DNA from: Meloidogyne chitwoodi
Lineage: Eukaryota; Nematoda; Chromadorea; Rhabditida; Meloidogynidae
NCBI GenBank assembly: GCA_015183035.1
Contig: JACZZP010000015.1
Location: forward strand, 1,736,001 to 1,800,000
Direction of reading: 5' to 3'
DNA: 64,000 nt
In this document: piece by piece, positions 12,479-22,642 of the stretch
Position numbering within the stretch: the stretch's first letter is position 1
How the letters are laid out: each line of letters opens with the position of its first letter
Program-made: the position numbers and the translations under genes
Notes under the pieces: model-generated
Told to the model about the DNA's origin: nothing
What the model saw: only the letters and a program-made list of their open reading frames with translations
The model's database searches: none

Positions 12479-15400
12479 ATGGGGAATACGGAATGTCGAC
12501 AAAATGCTGGTCGAATTTGTGCTGAAGGTTTATTATATAGAAATTTTTTAATTTTGCTTTTTTTAGAAGGAACTCCTGCCATATCTTTTGATGATAATTT
12601 TCCAGCGTATAATGAAACAACAATTAATAGAGGAACTGTTGATAGACCTAAACCTCAATTAAAGTTTGATTTTATTAAAAATAATATTAGAATTTTGTTA
12701 AATTGGAAAAATCGTCTTTTTTTCGGATTGTCTTACAAAATTTAAAAAAATCTCAAAAAATATTAAAATTAATTTTTAAAGGTTTCACTCAGTTTGTGGA
12801 ACAAATATAGTTTTACTTCGAGATGGAAAAATTGCTAAACGTCGAGAATCGTTTTGCAAAGGTTTAGCTTTCAGTAACCGACCCATTGGTATGGGGGAAA
12901 TTGTTTGTATTAGATTATGTGAAGTTGGCACTAATTGGTCTGGAGTTATGAGGTTTGTTTATTAAATAAATTGAAAATTAGCTTATTTTAATTAATTATA
13001 CTTACCAGAAAATTATAAAATTCATTGTTTGGTTTAGAAATGGTTCATTTAGATTTGGCGTAACGAACGTTGATCCTGCCAGTTTTCGCGACATTGAACT
13101 CCCAAAGTTGTATTTATTTTTCTTTAATTATAAATATTTTTACTAAAACACAAAAATATTAAAAATTTTTTTTAAAGGTTTGCTTGCCCCGATTTGACAG
13201 CAAAAGGAGGTTATTGGGCTAAATCACTTGCTGAAAGATGTAAAAATATTTCTTTATGATTAAAAATTAATTTTTATTTTTAAGACTCTGTTCAAGGCTT
13301 AATTATCCATTTTTTCATCAATGACAGTGGAGAAATGCATTACGGGATAAATGGTGTACATAAAGGACTTTTCTTGAGTGGTATAAATGTTAATTCTCCA
13401 TTATGGACAATTGTTGATATTTATGGAAATTCTGTAGCTGTTGAATTTGTTGGTATGAATTAGATTTTTTATTAGATTTTTCAACTTCTAAAAAACAGAA
13501 TAATTTTATTTAAACTCGTAAATTCATTTTTTCTAAATTTTAGACTCAGTCGAGGTTCACCTCGAACGAAGAACAACACGCCCTTCTCCTACACCTCTTA
13601 ATGCATCTTGTTCACTTACTCCACCCACTACTGCCAATATTTCTAATTTATCAAATACAGAGGCAATGACCAGTTCAAGATCAACTAACAATTTGCGTAG
13701 TATTGAAAATTCTGCTCCTTATTCCCCTTCTTCTAGAACGTTTCCAGCAACTACTACTAACAATAGTAAAATTTAATAATAAGTTTATAAAGAAATTAAA
13801 AATCGAATTTTTATTTAAAATTCTGAAAAACATTATGAAAACACAATGAATTTGAAAAAAAGAAGGGATAACAGAATATCCTTCTAATTTATTCCAATTA
13901 ATTAGTATGGAGCAATTGTTATCCAAGATATTTAGAATATAGCAATATTCTAATTCCAAAGTGATATATTATTTTTCCAAATAATATATTTAATTCAAAG
14001 TAATATATTAGCCAATATATTAATTCCAAATAATATTTATTCCATATAATAATATTTATTACAAATATAAATTATGTGAATATGTGAAAGAGTGTTTTGT
14101 TTGTTGATCGAACAAGAATGAATGAAAGAAAAGTCTCTTATAAGCTAGGACAAAATGCTTTTATAGGCGTCCCTAACGACGCCTTCTTATCCTTTTGATC
14201 ACCGTTCGCAACTCTATCTTTTATTACACTTCTCAACCTTAATCTTATTTCTCCCCTCTCTTGCATCTTTAACATCCTCCCCGTTCAAGATTATTGGCAC
14301 CAACGCCGAGGTGTGAAAATATATGGGTAAGGTGATTATAAATCCACAAACCCAGTTGGAACCTAACTCATCTAATCTTATATTCTCTGCTACGTCTTCG
14401 CAAATGTTTCCTGAAAGAGAAACTAGCATAGTGAAACTCACAGGTGAACATTGCCAATATTTCATCTGCTTATTGGACAACCAACGTCCTTCCAAAAACT
14501 CAGTCTCCAATTTATTTCGGACCAAATTGATTGGGTCCATAGTGGCGGTTATGCCCCCTTTGATGTCTTTATCCAGGTTGTGACATAACAACGCAACTAC
14601 GGTCCCCATTTTATTTTGGAGCAATTCTTCATCTTGGAGATGAGCCATCATTTCAAATACTGATACGAACTCAGATCCTTTTTTGTTCACCTGTTTTGTT
14701 TCTGATCCCAACATCAGTTCTTCATATTTGTTGCCTTTGCTTACCTCCTCTAACAGACTTACTATTCTTAGTGACCCTGGTCTTCCCCTATGAAATTTAA
14801 TGAAATTAAAATGTGTTCTTTTTTGAAATATCGTTTGCACCAAACCGCTTTTCTTTTGTGTTTTGATTTCTTGTTCTCTGTCCACAATTTCCAATTTCAT
14901 ATTGTCCAATTCCTGTTTGCTCGACGTCAACTCTTCTGGAATCAATTTGTGGTTGATTTGTTCCTGGCCAGTTTCAACAATGCTTTGATCGTCTTCATGG
15001 ATGTAACGTTCTAATATGTTTCCACCTAATAACATCTTATTTTCCGAATGTATTTTAGTTGTTGTTCCGGTCGTGACTCCTAACAGTCCTAAGAATTCTT
15101 CCTTATTCTTAATCTTGTTCATCTCTAAAAAATTAAAGTTGTTGTTATCATTTATTTCTCTAACGAAATTAACTATTTCGATATTTTCAAATCTTAAATT
15201 ATCTTTGTTGTTTATATACGTTCCACGTTCTTCTTCTTCCTCCAAAGTATAATTAATTTTTCCTCCTCCTAACAGGTACTTCGATGAATTTTCTTGAACT
15301 CCACATTCAGGCAAATTATGAGATCGATATACGGAGTACGATTTAGCTCCCCAACGAGCACATACCCCACAATTACTTCTTTTCTTAGCCGTCAGCCAGT

Positions 15401-18400
15401 TACTTATGGTTCTACGGCTAAAAGTAATCCAATATTTCTGTCTCATACGACTGTTAATCATTTCAATTCCTCCGTGCATTGTGTCTAAATGTGTTTTCCT
15501 GATCAGCAAATAGACTATTGGGCTTTTATGATCGAGGAAAATTGGATTAATTACATCGTAATCCATTACACTCTTATTAAATCTTCCTTTAGCTCTCCAA
15601 ATTCCATCTTTATCTACAAACAGATCCAAATTTCTTCTAGCATCTTCGCCAGGAGGATTTCCTCTCTGTTCTAATCTATAAATCACTTTTTCTGCTTCTT
15701 TTGTTTCCTCTGCTGAAAGATGAGTGAAATTCCACAACTTCTTAGATCTTTCAGGTTCAGGCTTGAGCTTTATCTTCCTGACAATTTCCTTTTTAATTGG
15801 ACTTGTCTTCTTAAAAGCTCTTTTTACGTAAGCAAATGTATTCACTAATCTATTCCAGTTTGAAAATCTAGTAAAATCGATTAATGGATGAACATCGTTT
15901 TCTTGACTCCTAACAGTCAATTCTGCTTTATCTTCTGATTTCTGCTCCAGAACATTATTTTGTTCTTCTTCAGCATCTGTTTCGTTTGCTTCCTCATTCG
16001 AGCTCATAACAGCTGCTGTTATTTCAGACAATAACGGTGATTGTTTTTGTTCCGTAAATTTATTTGAGGGTTTTTCAGACTCTAACGTCCACGATATCTC
16101 TTTAGATTTCCTCCCCCCATTTTTATTCTTTCCTAACGCAAACTTTAAAGTTGTTAAAATTTGACCATGGATCAAATTACATGTCGTTATTAGTGGTGTG
16201 TATGGTTCAAATGAACAATGAACATGTTGTTGTGCCGGTCTCATGAGTTTTACCTTACCCATACCATTTATTATTTCACCTAAAGACGATTTGCTAAGCC
16301 ATAAGCCGGATGGAAGTTGTTTCTTAGGTCTTATATTAAGAAAATTATAATAATCATTTCCAATTAAAATCCTAGGTCGACCGAAATTTAATTGTGTTAT
16401 TAATTTATTCCTTAATAATTGTTTTGAAGAAATTTTATTGATATCCAATATAGGCGTTTTATTTAATAAATTTGCTAGTGTTCCTGCTTTCATTAACATA
16501 TCAAATTTTTTGGCCCTAACGCCAAATTCTACGAATGGCTTTTCAAACTTTCCTAATTTAGTTTGGTTTATTCCTTCAAGTTCAAATTTTTTAATCTCTA
16601 AAACATCTAACTGTAATTCTTTAGCCAGTGTTTCATCAATATAAGATTTTTGGCTTCCATCGTCAAGAAAGACTAATACTTTTTTACTGCACTCTGGTCG
16701 TAGTGGGTTGTAAATATGTGCATATGTCATTTTCAATATTGACATTTTGTTGTTAGGGTCAGCTATACATGAGTTGTTATATTCTAAAATGTTTTCATTT
16801 CCACTGTCACTATGGTGTGTACAAAATAATTGCATCTTTGGTATTTCAAATTGTGTAGATGTTGCGTTTATATCTGAGATACTAACATCTCTTTTTTGTC
16901 TTTCTTTAGAATTATCTCTATATTTTCGGTTGCACAATGCTGCATGGTGTCTTGCTTTACCACAAAATAAACATCTTCGTCGTGGCATTGAACAGTTGTT
17001 GGCAAAATGTCCTTTGCGAAGGCATTTAAAGCATAAATTTCTTTCAGTTGCTTTAGCGAATCGTTCTTCTGCAGTTCTAACACTGCGGCATTCAAGCGGT
17101 GAATGCGGTTTGTCACAAAATTGACATGGAAACATTGATGGGCTTCTGCTTCCTGTAGTGCTTGAACTTCGTTGTTGATAGGGTGAACCATTTCTTTGAA
17201 TGAAGTTAGATTTCCTCAGTCTGGGTGAGCTATCAGTATCTGAAGAGCTCGAAGACTCTGTATATCTGTACTGCCGCCCCGAGGATTGTCTTCTTTCAAA
17301 ATCTGAATTTCGATTTTCTATTTCTCTTCTAGGTTTTTCAACTCTTGGAGAAATATTTTTTGCTTGTGTTTTATTCCTCAATTTAAGCGCGAAATTCATA
17401 GTAGATTCATTATAGTGGTCCCTAACGACATTATTTGATGTTAGCCTCACTTCTAATTTATTCCTAATTTGTGTCAGTGCACGCCCTAACGCGTCTCTGA
17501 ATTTTGCTGTGTTCCAATCTTCGTTGTCTTCCGAATCTTTAATTGTGAAGTATTTATCCAAAACCTCTGTTGACACTTTTCCTTCTAAGGTCATGAAGTA
17601 AGGTGCTTCATCAATATTTTGCTTCAAAGCTTGAAGTTGTCTACACAGTTTTTCAATTCGGAGATAAAGTTTTTCGTCGTCGTCGAAATTTTCGCTCTGT
17701 GGTAAATTCAATAATTCTTGATTAAGTAATCTAATTATCTTCTTTTCACTTCCAAATTTCTTTAATAATAAATCTATAGCGGTATCGTACCCCTCATTAG
17801 TCCTTTGTAGCCCTCCTAACAGGTCTTTAGCTTCATCATCTAATACAGAATCTAAAATATTAAATTTTTCTACTGAGCTTAGTGATGTATCTTCATGTAT
17901 TAGTACTCTAAAAGTTTCCCAAAAACTACACCAATTCTCAATAGTGCCGTCAAACCGGCGTAATTGTATTTGTGGTCTTTGTAATCTTTTATTTTGAGAC
18001 TGTTGTGTAAGTTCTGAGACTTCGCTAGTTGACTCGGTAAGATCTAATTGTAGATTTAGTCTTTGTCCTAATTCAACTTTCTTCTCAGTCCATTCTTCTA
18101 ATTTTGCTGCAGCAGCATTTTTTAAGGCCCTAACGCCTAATTCTTGCTGTTTTTGTAAAAACAAATTTTCTCTTTGTTCTCTAACAGCTTGAGTCATCTT
18201 TATTATTTCTTGAGTCCCTCTTTCGCATATTTCATCTATCTTCTTGTAACCTCCTAACAGCTTTTCCATAGAATCGTTAGTGTAATATAGTTGTCTTCTC
18301 AGTTGATTATCAGTTGCATTCTCTCCCAGTTTTACAGGAATCTCTCTTGATAGATAAATTTTAATAGAGTCTGCGATCATCTCTAGCTGTAGAATAGTTG

Positions 18401-21400
18401 GAGATGTCATCTCTCTCTTCTTTCTAACAAGAGATTTTCTTTGTTATGAGAAAGAATTATTTATTACACTTCTCCTAACAGAAGTTTTCAACAATATTTC
18501 CGGTGAGATTTTGTGAACTTTGCCTTTTTTTTAAAAAATGAACTTTAACCTTTTTCTTCTTTAAAAATTTTCTAAAATTTTATCCTTGTTGGGAAGAAGT
18601 CTAGAAAAAATCTGTTAAGAATTATTATTTTTAAAAATTTTTAAAGACTTATAAATAGAAATTTTAGCTAAATGATTATAAGTTAGTAAAATTTTTATTC
18701 CTAAATTTTTAATTTATTTTAATTTTATAATTCTTTTTTAAGTGTGTTAGTTTATTTTTTGAATGTTATTAAGCTCCAAACAGCTTAATGAAAAAAAATT
18801 TATTTTATATAAAATAACCCTGTCTTTTGAGCAAAAAGTTAATTTATATTAAATAAAAGTTTAAGAAAAATTTTTTATATAAAAAAACTCTATAATAGGT
18901 TATTTATATAACAAATTTCCTCTTATTTTTGAAAAAAAAAATATTTTAATTAAAAAAAAAATTACGCCTTTGACTGTACAGGTTCGAATCAGGTCAAACG
19001 GTCGCCAGATAAAAAAGAAGGGATAACAGAATATCCTTCTAATTTATTCCAATTAATTAGTATGGAGCAATTGTTATCCAAGATATTTAGAATATAGCAA
19101 TATTCTAATTCCAAAGTGATATATTATTTTTCCAAATAATATATTTAATTCAAAGTAATATATTAGCCAATATATTAATTCCAAATAATATTTGGAAAAA
19201 CTTGTTCATAGCGCCCAAGCTCCAATTCGAATGATCTATATGTCATTCGAAAGAGCTCGTCGAGTAGAGTCGAACGACATCAAAAAAAGTTTCCGGTCTC
19301 AACTATGACCCGAGATACAGACCCCCAAAAATCGAAAAACCATAGGGGGGAGTAAGCTCATTTTGAGGTGAAAAATTCGATTATACAAATGATAGCTCAT
19401 TCAAAAGAGCTTTTCGAGACCTATCGAATGAGACCAAAATCGTCTTGATTGAACGATTTTGAACAAAGTTATGAAGGATCGAAGTTTGCTGGAAACACGC
19501 CAAACTTGGACCTATTAGGAGTGTTTTATGACTTCTTCGTGTGGGAGCTCATCTCTCGTTGGCTTTTTGGTACATACGTCATTCTACGGCGCAAATTACA
19601 ACAAAATAATTAATTCAGTGAAAATAATTTAGGTCAATTTTTGAGGACCTGTATCTCGGCTCAGAATAACCCAAAAATAGCTTACTCCCCCCTATGGTTT
19701 TTCGATTTTCAGGGACCCATATCTCGGGACATAGTTGAGACCGGAAACTTTTTTTGATGTCGTTCGACTCTACTCGACGAGCTCTTTCGAATGACATATA
19801 GATCATTCGAATTGGAGCTTGGGCGCTATGAACAAGTTTTACCTAATATTTATTCCATATAATAATATTTATTACAAATATAAATTATGTGAATATGTGA
19901 AAGAGTGTTTTGTTTGTTGATCGAACAAGAATGAATGAAAGAAAAGTCTCTTATAAGCTAGGACAAAATGCTTTTATAGGCGTCCCTAACGACGCCTTCT
20001 TATCCTTTTGATCACCGTTCGCAACTCTATCTTTTATTACACTTCTCAACCTTAATCTTATTTCTCCCCTCTCTTGCATCTTTAACAATATTTTTAAATT
20101 TGAAAATATTAAAAAAAAAATAAATATGTTTTATTATTTTTAGATGAAAGACTTCGTTTTCACTCTGTTAAAGGCAACCATGTTGTTATTCAGAATAATG
20201 GTACAACAGCAGTGCGCAAACATGGGGAATATGTAAATATTTTATTTTTAACTTTTTTTGTATATTTAATTATTTTTAGTATTTGGGTTATGTTTTCACA
20301 GAACGCCCAATTCGTATTGGCGAAAAGTTGGTTATTTTGGTCAGTATGACTGAAGATGCTTTTTCTGGAAGTCTTGCTTTTGGCCTAACTAGCTGGTTTT
20401 TTTTTAATTTTAATTAAAAATTATTTTTCAATTTTCTTTAAAGTGATCCCGTTCAAGTACCTGCTTCTAGTCTTCCTTCTGATAGCGATGAATTGCTTGA
20501 ACGTCCAGAATATTGGGTTTAAATAATTAATTTTTATTTATTTATTTTGATTTAAAGGTTTGTATTAAAGATGTTGGGGCAATGCCACAAGTTGGCACTA
20601 CGCTTAATTTTAAAGTTGATGCAGCAGGTTTTTTAATAAAAAAATAGTTTTAAAAATATTTTATTAGGTCGAGTTCTTTTTTCTAAAAATGATGCTCCTT
20701 TTCGTGTAATTATGCATGTTGATGTAAGTATTCCACTCTGGGCATTTTTTGATCTCTATGGGAGTACAAGGAAAATACAAATTTTAGGCAAGTTTAGAAG
20801 AGATTTGTTTAAATTTAATAAAAATTTTATTATTAGATCTTGATCAGCCATTAACCCCAACAGAATATATTGCATTGAGAGGTCACCGTGCTTCGTCAGA
20901 AGGCGCAGCTTCTGCACATGGTGATAATAATGAATCTTTAAATAATCAGCTTTCACCACCACCGCGTTTGAGTAGACCATCGTCTGCACAGTGGAATATG
21001 GTTTTTTTTTAAATATTTAAAATTTATTTTTAAAATAACATTTAAAGGAATCTCTACGTGTTGCACTACCTGAACCATTTAGTAGCATTACTCCACCTAC
21101 ACAAACAGAAACATCTACAAACAATACAACAACATCAGAAATTGCTTCAACTTCAATTCCCTCTTCTTCTGCTCCTTCTTTTTCTTTACTTTATGATTTG
21201 GCAAGAATACGTGCTTCAAATACTTTACGTCGTCTTAATCAACAACAAGCTGATTTATTAACTGAATCAAACTCAAATTTAGAAAATTTGACAACAATTT
21301 CTTCAACAAATTCACCACAAACATCAATAACGTATTCAACACCTTCTCATCTTTCATTTTTAGGAAATAATGAATCTCCTGGAGTAAACGAATTATTGAG

Positions 21401-22642
21401 TAATTATAGACAAATACAACGTGATAGAATGCAACAACATCATTCACGTTCTCCTGTTCGACCAATTAATAATAATAATAATGGAAATGAAGGAGGATTA
21501 TTGAGAGGAAATAATAATAATATAAGCAATGTTGCTGCAGCTGATTTATTTGAATTTCCAAATGCTCCAACAACTAATTCGAGTGCTTCAGTTACGGTTT
21601 CTATTTTAATTTATTTTTTTTTATAATTTTAAAAATGTTTTTTAAATTTGGGGAGGGGATATTTCTACAAATTTTAAGATTTTTCTAAATTAATTTTGAA
21701 AGACTTGTTCCTCTTTTCATTTTATTGAAACTGAATATTTTTTTGATATATCTGAATGCATAATTTAAATACTTTTAGAATTTAGAATATTTTTAATTAT
21801 TATTTTTTTCTCTAAAAAAAGCTTTCATTACTTCCTCCTCCACTTTTCTCTTCTATGGACATTCATTCATCTTCTAATAATAATAATAATAATAATGAAC
21901 AACAAAATTTAATAAATCGTGCAGCTGAATTTGAAGCAGCATTATCTTTAAATTTGTCAAGTGATAATTCACCTAGTGGAAGATTTTTAAATAATGGTAA
22001 TCGTCAAAGTAGTGGTGAAGGAGGAATAATAATTACTACAAATAATAATAATAATGCTGATGATGTAATAAAACTTGAAGATGGAGATCGTAATAATGAA
22101 TGTACAATTTGTATGACTAATCGAGTAAATGCGGTGAGAATTTGTTTATTTTAGATAATCAGAATTTAAATTTAGAATTGAAAAATCAGAATTAAAAAAA
22201 AATTTAATAATCAGAATTAAAAAAAATCAGAATTTAAAAAATCAGAATTTAAAAATCAGAATTCAAAAAATCAGAATTTAAAAAATCAGAATTTAAAAAA
22301 TCAGAATTTAAAAATCAGAATTCAAAAAATCAGAATTTAAAAAATCAGAATTAAATTAATTTAATATTAATCAAGGCTAAAAAATCTTTTTTGTTTAATA
22401 TTAAATTTTTAGGTTATTTACCGATGCGGGCATATGTGTATGTAAGTGAAATTTTTTAATTTAATAAAAATTAATTTTATGTTTTAATTTATTTTCTTTA
22501 AGGTGCTTTCCCTGTGCCAAAGAGACACATCGTCGTTCAGGAGACTGTCCTATTTGTCGTACTCCAATAAGTAATAAATTTAAAAAAATATAATTTTAAA
22601 AATATTTTTTAAGTTGATGTAATCCGATGCTATCCAGTCTAG
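12479..22642 (+). CDS. Neuralized-type E3 ubiquitin-protein ligase (two NHR domains plus RING)
   Basis: Exons: 12479-12527, 12567-12663, 12782-12952, 13053-13106, 13178-13239, 13285-13452, 13544-13765, 20144-20232, 20280-20395, 20444-20516, 20558-20627, 20668-20787, 20837-21000, 21048-21596, 21822-22133, 22413-22441, 22503-22570, 22614-22642; 2442 nt, 813 residues. NHR1 spans about residues 49-200 (KFHSVCGTNIVLLRDG, LAFSNRPIGMGE, PLWTIVDIYGN). NHR2 spans about 275-430 (RLRFHSVKGN, FTERPIRIGEK, PLWAFFDLYGS). Long Ser/Thr/Asn-rich linkers lead to a C-terminal RING from about 760 (ECTIC, RCGHMCMCFPC, CPICRTPI). The family ubiquitinates substrates such as Notch ligands and promotes their endocytosis. 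Met-Gly-Asn at the N-terminus suggests myristoylation, as in other Neuralized proteins. The intron at 20788-20836 begins with GC (AG^GCAAGT). The 6.4 kb seventh intron carries a retrotransposon. Family call secure; the exact ortholog is not determined. Confidence 0.93.
13853..14274 (-). repeat. 3' LTR of the BEL/Pao element
   Basis: This 422-bp copy is repeated at 19010-20087. It starts TGTTAAAGAT in element sense and ends near CTTTTTTTCA. It contains the stop codon of the element's ORF (14214) and a palindromic GGCGTC-GTTAGG-GACGCC stretch next to the TATA-like CCTATAAAAGC. Confidence 0.9.
14214..18410 (-). CDS. BEL/Pao Gag-protease polyprotein with integrase zinc-binding remnant, no RT
   Basis: A single uninterrupted ORF of 1398 codons. 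An N-terminal helical region precedes a DUF1759-type gag segment (about residue 145 on; QLRRFDGTIENWCSFWETF). Cys-rich knuckles follow: CQFC around residue 430, a canonical CCHC CFKCLRKGHFANNC at about 457 and CLFCGKARHHAALC at about 478. A DUF1758-like aspartic protease carries LDDGSQKSYID at about 583. At about 977-1017 is an integrase-type HHCC finger (HLDTMH, then CGVC). The YxDD reverse transcriptase, RNase H and integrase catalytic core expected in a full pol are absent, replaced by about 380 unrecognised residues that read through the polypurine tract into the 3' LTR. That the frame stays open over 4.2 kb suggests recent selection or recent deletion from an autonomous parent. Confidence 0.85.
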   Translation of the reverse strand: MTSPTILQLEMIADSIKIYLSREIPVKLGENATDNQLRRQLYYTNDSMEKLLGGYKKIDEICERGTQEIIKMTQAVREQRENLFLQKQQELGVRALKNAAAAKLEEWTEKKVELGQRLNLQLDLTESTSEVSELTQQSQNKRLQRPQIQLRRFDGTIENWCSFWETFRVLIHEDTSLSSVEKFNILDSVLDDEAKDLLGGLQRTNEGYDTAIDLLLKKFGSEKKIIRLLNQELLNLPQSENFDDDEKLYLRIEKLCRQLQALKQNIDEAPYFMTLEGKVSTEVLDKYFTIKDSEDNEDWNTAKFRDALGRALTQIRNKLEVRLTSNNVVRDHYNESTMNFALKLRNKTQAKNISPRVEKPRREIENRNSDFERRQSSGRQYRYTESSSSSDTDSSPRLRKSNFIQRNGSPYQQRSSSTTGSRSPSMFPCQFCDKPHSPLECRSVRTAEERFAKATERNLCFKCLRKGHFANNCSMPRRRCLFCGKARHHAALCNRKYRDNSKERQKRDVSISDINATSTQFEIPKMQLFCTHHSDSGNENILEYNNSCIADPNNKMSILKMTYAHIYNPLRPECSKKVLVFLDDGSQKSYIDETLAKELQLDVLEIKKFELEGINQTKLGKFEKPFVEFGVRAKKFDMLMKAGTLANLLNKTPILDINKISSKQLLRNKLITQLNFGRPRILIGNDYYNFLNIRPKKQLPSGLWLSKSSLGEIINGMGKVKLMRPAQQHVHCSFEPYTPLITTCNLIHGQILTTLKFALGKNKNGGRKSKEISWTLESEKPSNKFTEQKQSPLLSEITAAVMSSNEEANETDAEEEQNNVLEQKSEDKAELTVRSQENDVHPLIDFTRFSNWNRLVNTFAYVKRAFKKTSPIKKEIVRKIKLKPEPERSKKLWNFTHLSAEETKEAEKVIYRLEQRGNPPGEDARRNLDLFVDKDGIWRAKGRFNKSVMDYDVINPIFLDHKSPIVYLLIRKTHLDTMHGGIEMINSRMRQKYWITFSRRTISNWLTAKKRSNCGVCARWGAKSYSVYRSHNLPECGVQENSSKYLLGGGKINYTLEEEEERGTYINNKDNLRFENIEIVNFVREINDNNNFNFLEMNKIKNKEEFLGLLGVTTGTTTKIHSENKMLLGGNILERYIHEDDQSIVETGQEQINHKLIPEELTSSKQELDNMKLEIVDREQEIKTQKKSGLVQTIFQKRTHFNFIKFHRGRPGSLRIVSLLEEVSKGNKYEELMLGSETKQVNKKGSEFVSVFEMMAHLQDEELLQNKMGTVVALLCHNLDKDIKGGITATMDPINLVRNKLETEFLEGRWLSNKQMKYWQCSPVSFTMLVSLSGNICEDVAENIRLDELGSNWVCGFIITLPIYFHTSALVPIILNGEDVKDAREGRNKIKVEKCNKR
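14275..14282 (-). other. Polypurine tract (plus-strand primer site)
   Basis: GGGGAGGA in element sense, immediately before the TGTTAAAG start of the 3' LTR, the expected position for plus-strand priming of an LTR retrotransposon. It lies inside the ORF. Confidence 0.8.
18990..19007 (-). other. tRNA primer-binding site of the retrotransposon
   Basis: In element sense the site begins TGGCGACCGTTTGACC, 2 nt after the 5' LTR, so it would pair with a tRNA ending GGTCGCCA. On the plus strand the match continues into a T-arm-like GGTTCGAATC at 18981-18990. The tRNA identity cannot be fixed from the window. Confidence 0.7.
19010..20087 (-). repeat. 5' LTR of the BEL/Pao element, interrupted by an inverted-repeat transposon
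   Basis: About 420 bp of LTR sequence matching 13853-14274, split by the 650-bp element at 19194-19843 with duplicated TAATATTT. The LTR ends TCTTTAACA at 20087. Confidence 0.9.
19194..19843. mobile_element. Non-autonomous inverted-repeat DNA transposon, 8-bp TSD (hAT-like)
   Basis: The termini GGAAAACTTG-like (left GGAAAAACTTGTTCATAG, right complement GGTAAAACTTGTTCATAG) open into arms of roughly 190 bp that are nearly perfect inverted repeats. The element is flanked by TAATATTT at 19186-19193 and 19844-19851; removing one copy restores the LTR sequence seen at the left LTR. An 8-bp duplication is typical of hAT and P-type elements. No transposase is encoded. It must be younger than the retrotransposon it disrupts. 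Confidence 0.88.
22150..22365. repeat. AATCAGAATTTAAAA tandem array in a Neuralized intron
   Basis: About fourteen imperfect 12-15 bp units (AATCAGAATTTAAAA) within the intron 22134-22412, between the exons encoding the two halves of the RING. Same family as the arrays at 82-240 and 57520-57800. Confidence 0.85.

Larger units (their letters stand above)
13853..20087 (-). mobile_element. Non-autonomous BEL/Pao-type LTR retrotransposon in a host intron
   Basis: Two direct LTRs (13853-14274 and 19010-20087) flank an internal region on the minus strand. Apart from a 650-bp insertion plus its 8-bp duplication, the right LTR is the same length as the left to within 2 bp and matches it in the stretches I compared, so the insertion looks recent. 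In element sense the LTR begins TGTTAAAG, and a polypurine tract GGGGAGGA (14282-14275) directly precedes the 3' LTR. A primer-binding site starting TGGCGACC lies 2 nt after the 5' LTR. The LTR contains CCTATAAAAGC, a likely TATA box. The single ORF has gag, protease and integrase zinc-binding similarity but no reverse transcriptase, RNase H or integrase core, so mobility must depend on another element. I could not identify a clear target-site duplication. Confidence 0.9.

Noticed and set aside
19615..19806. Small ORF within the inverted-repeat element.
   Set aside because: Lies in a terminal inverted repeat and has no similarity to a transposase.
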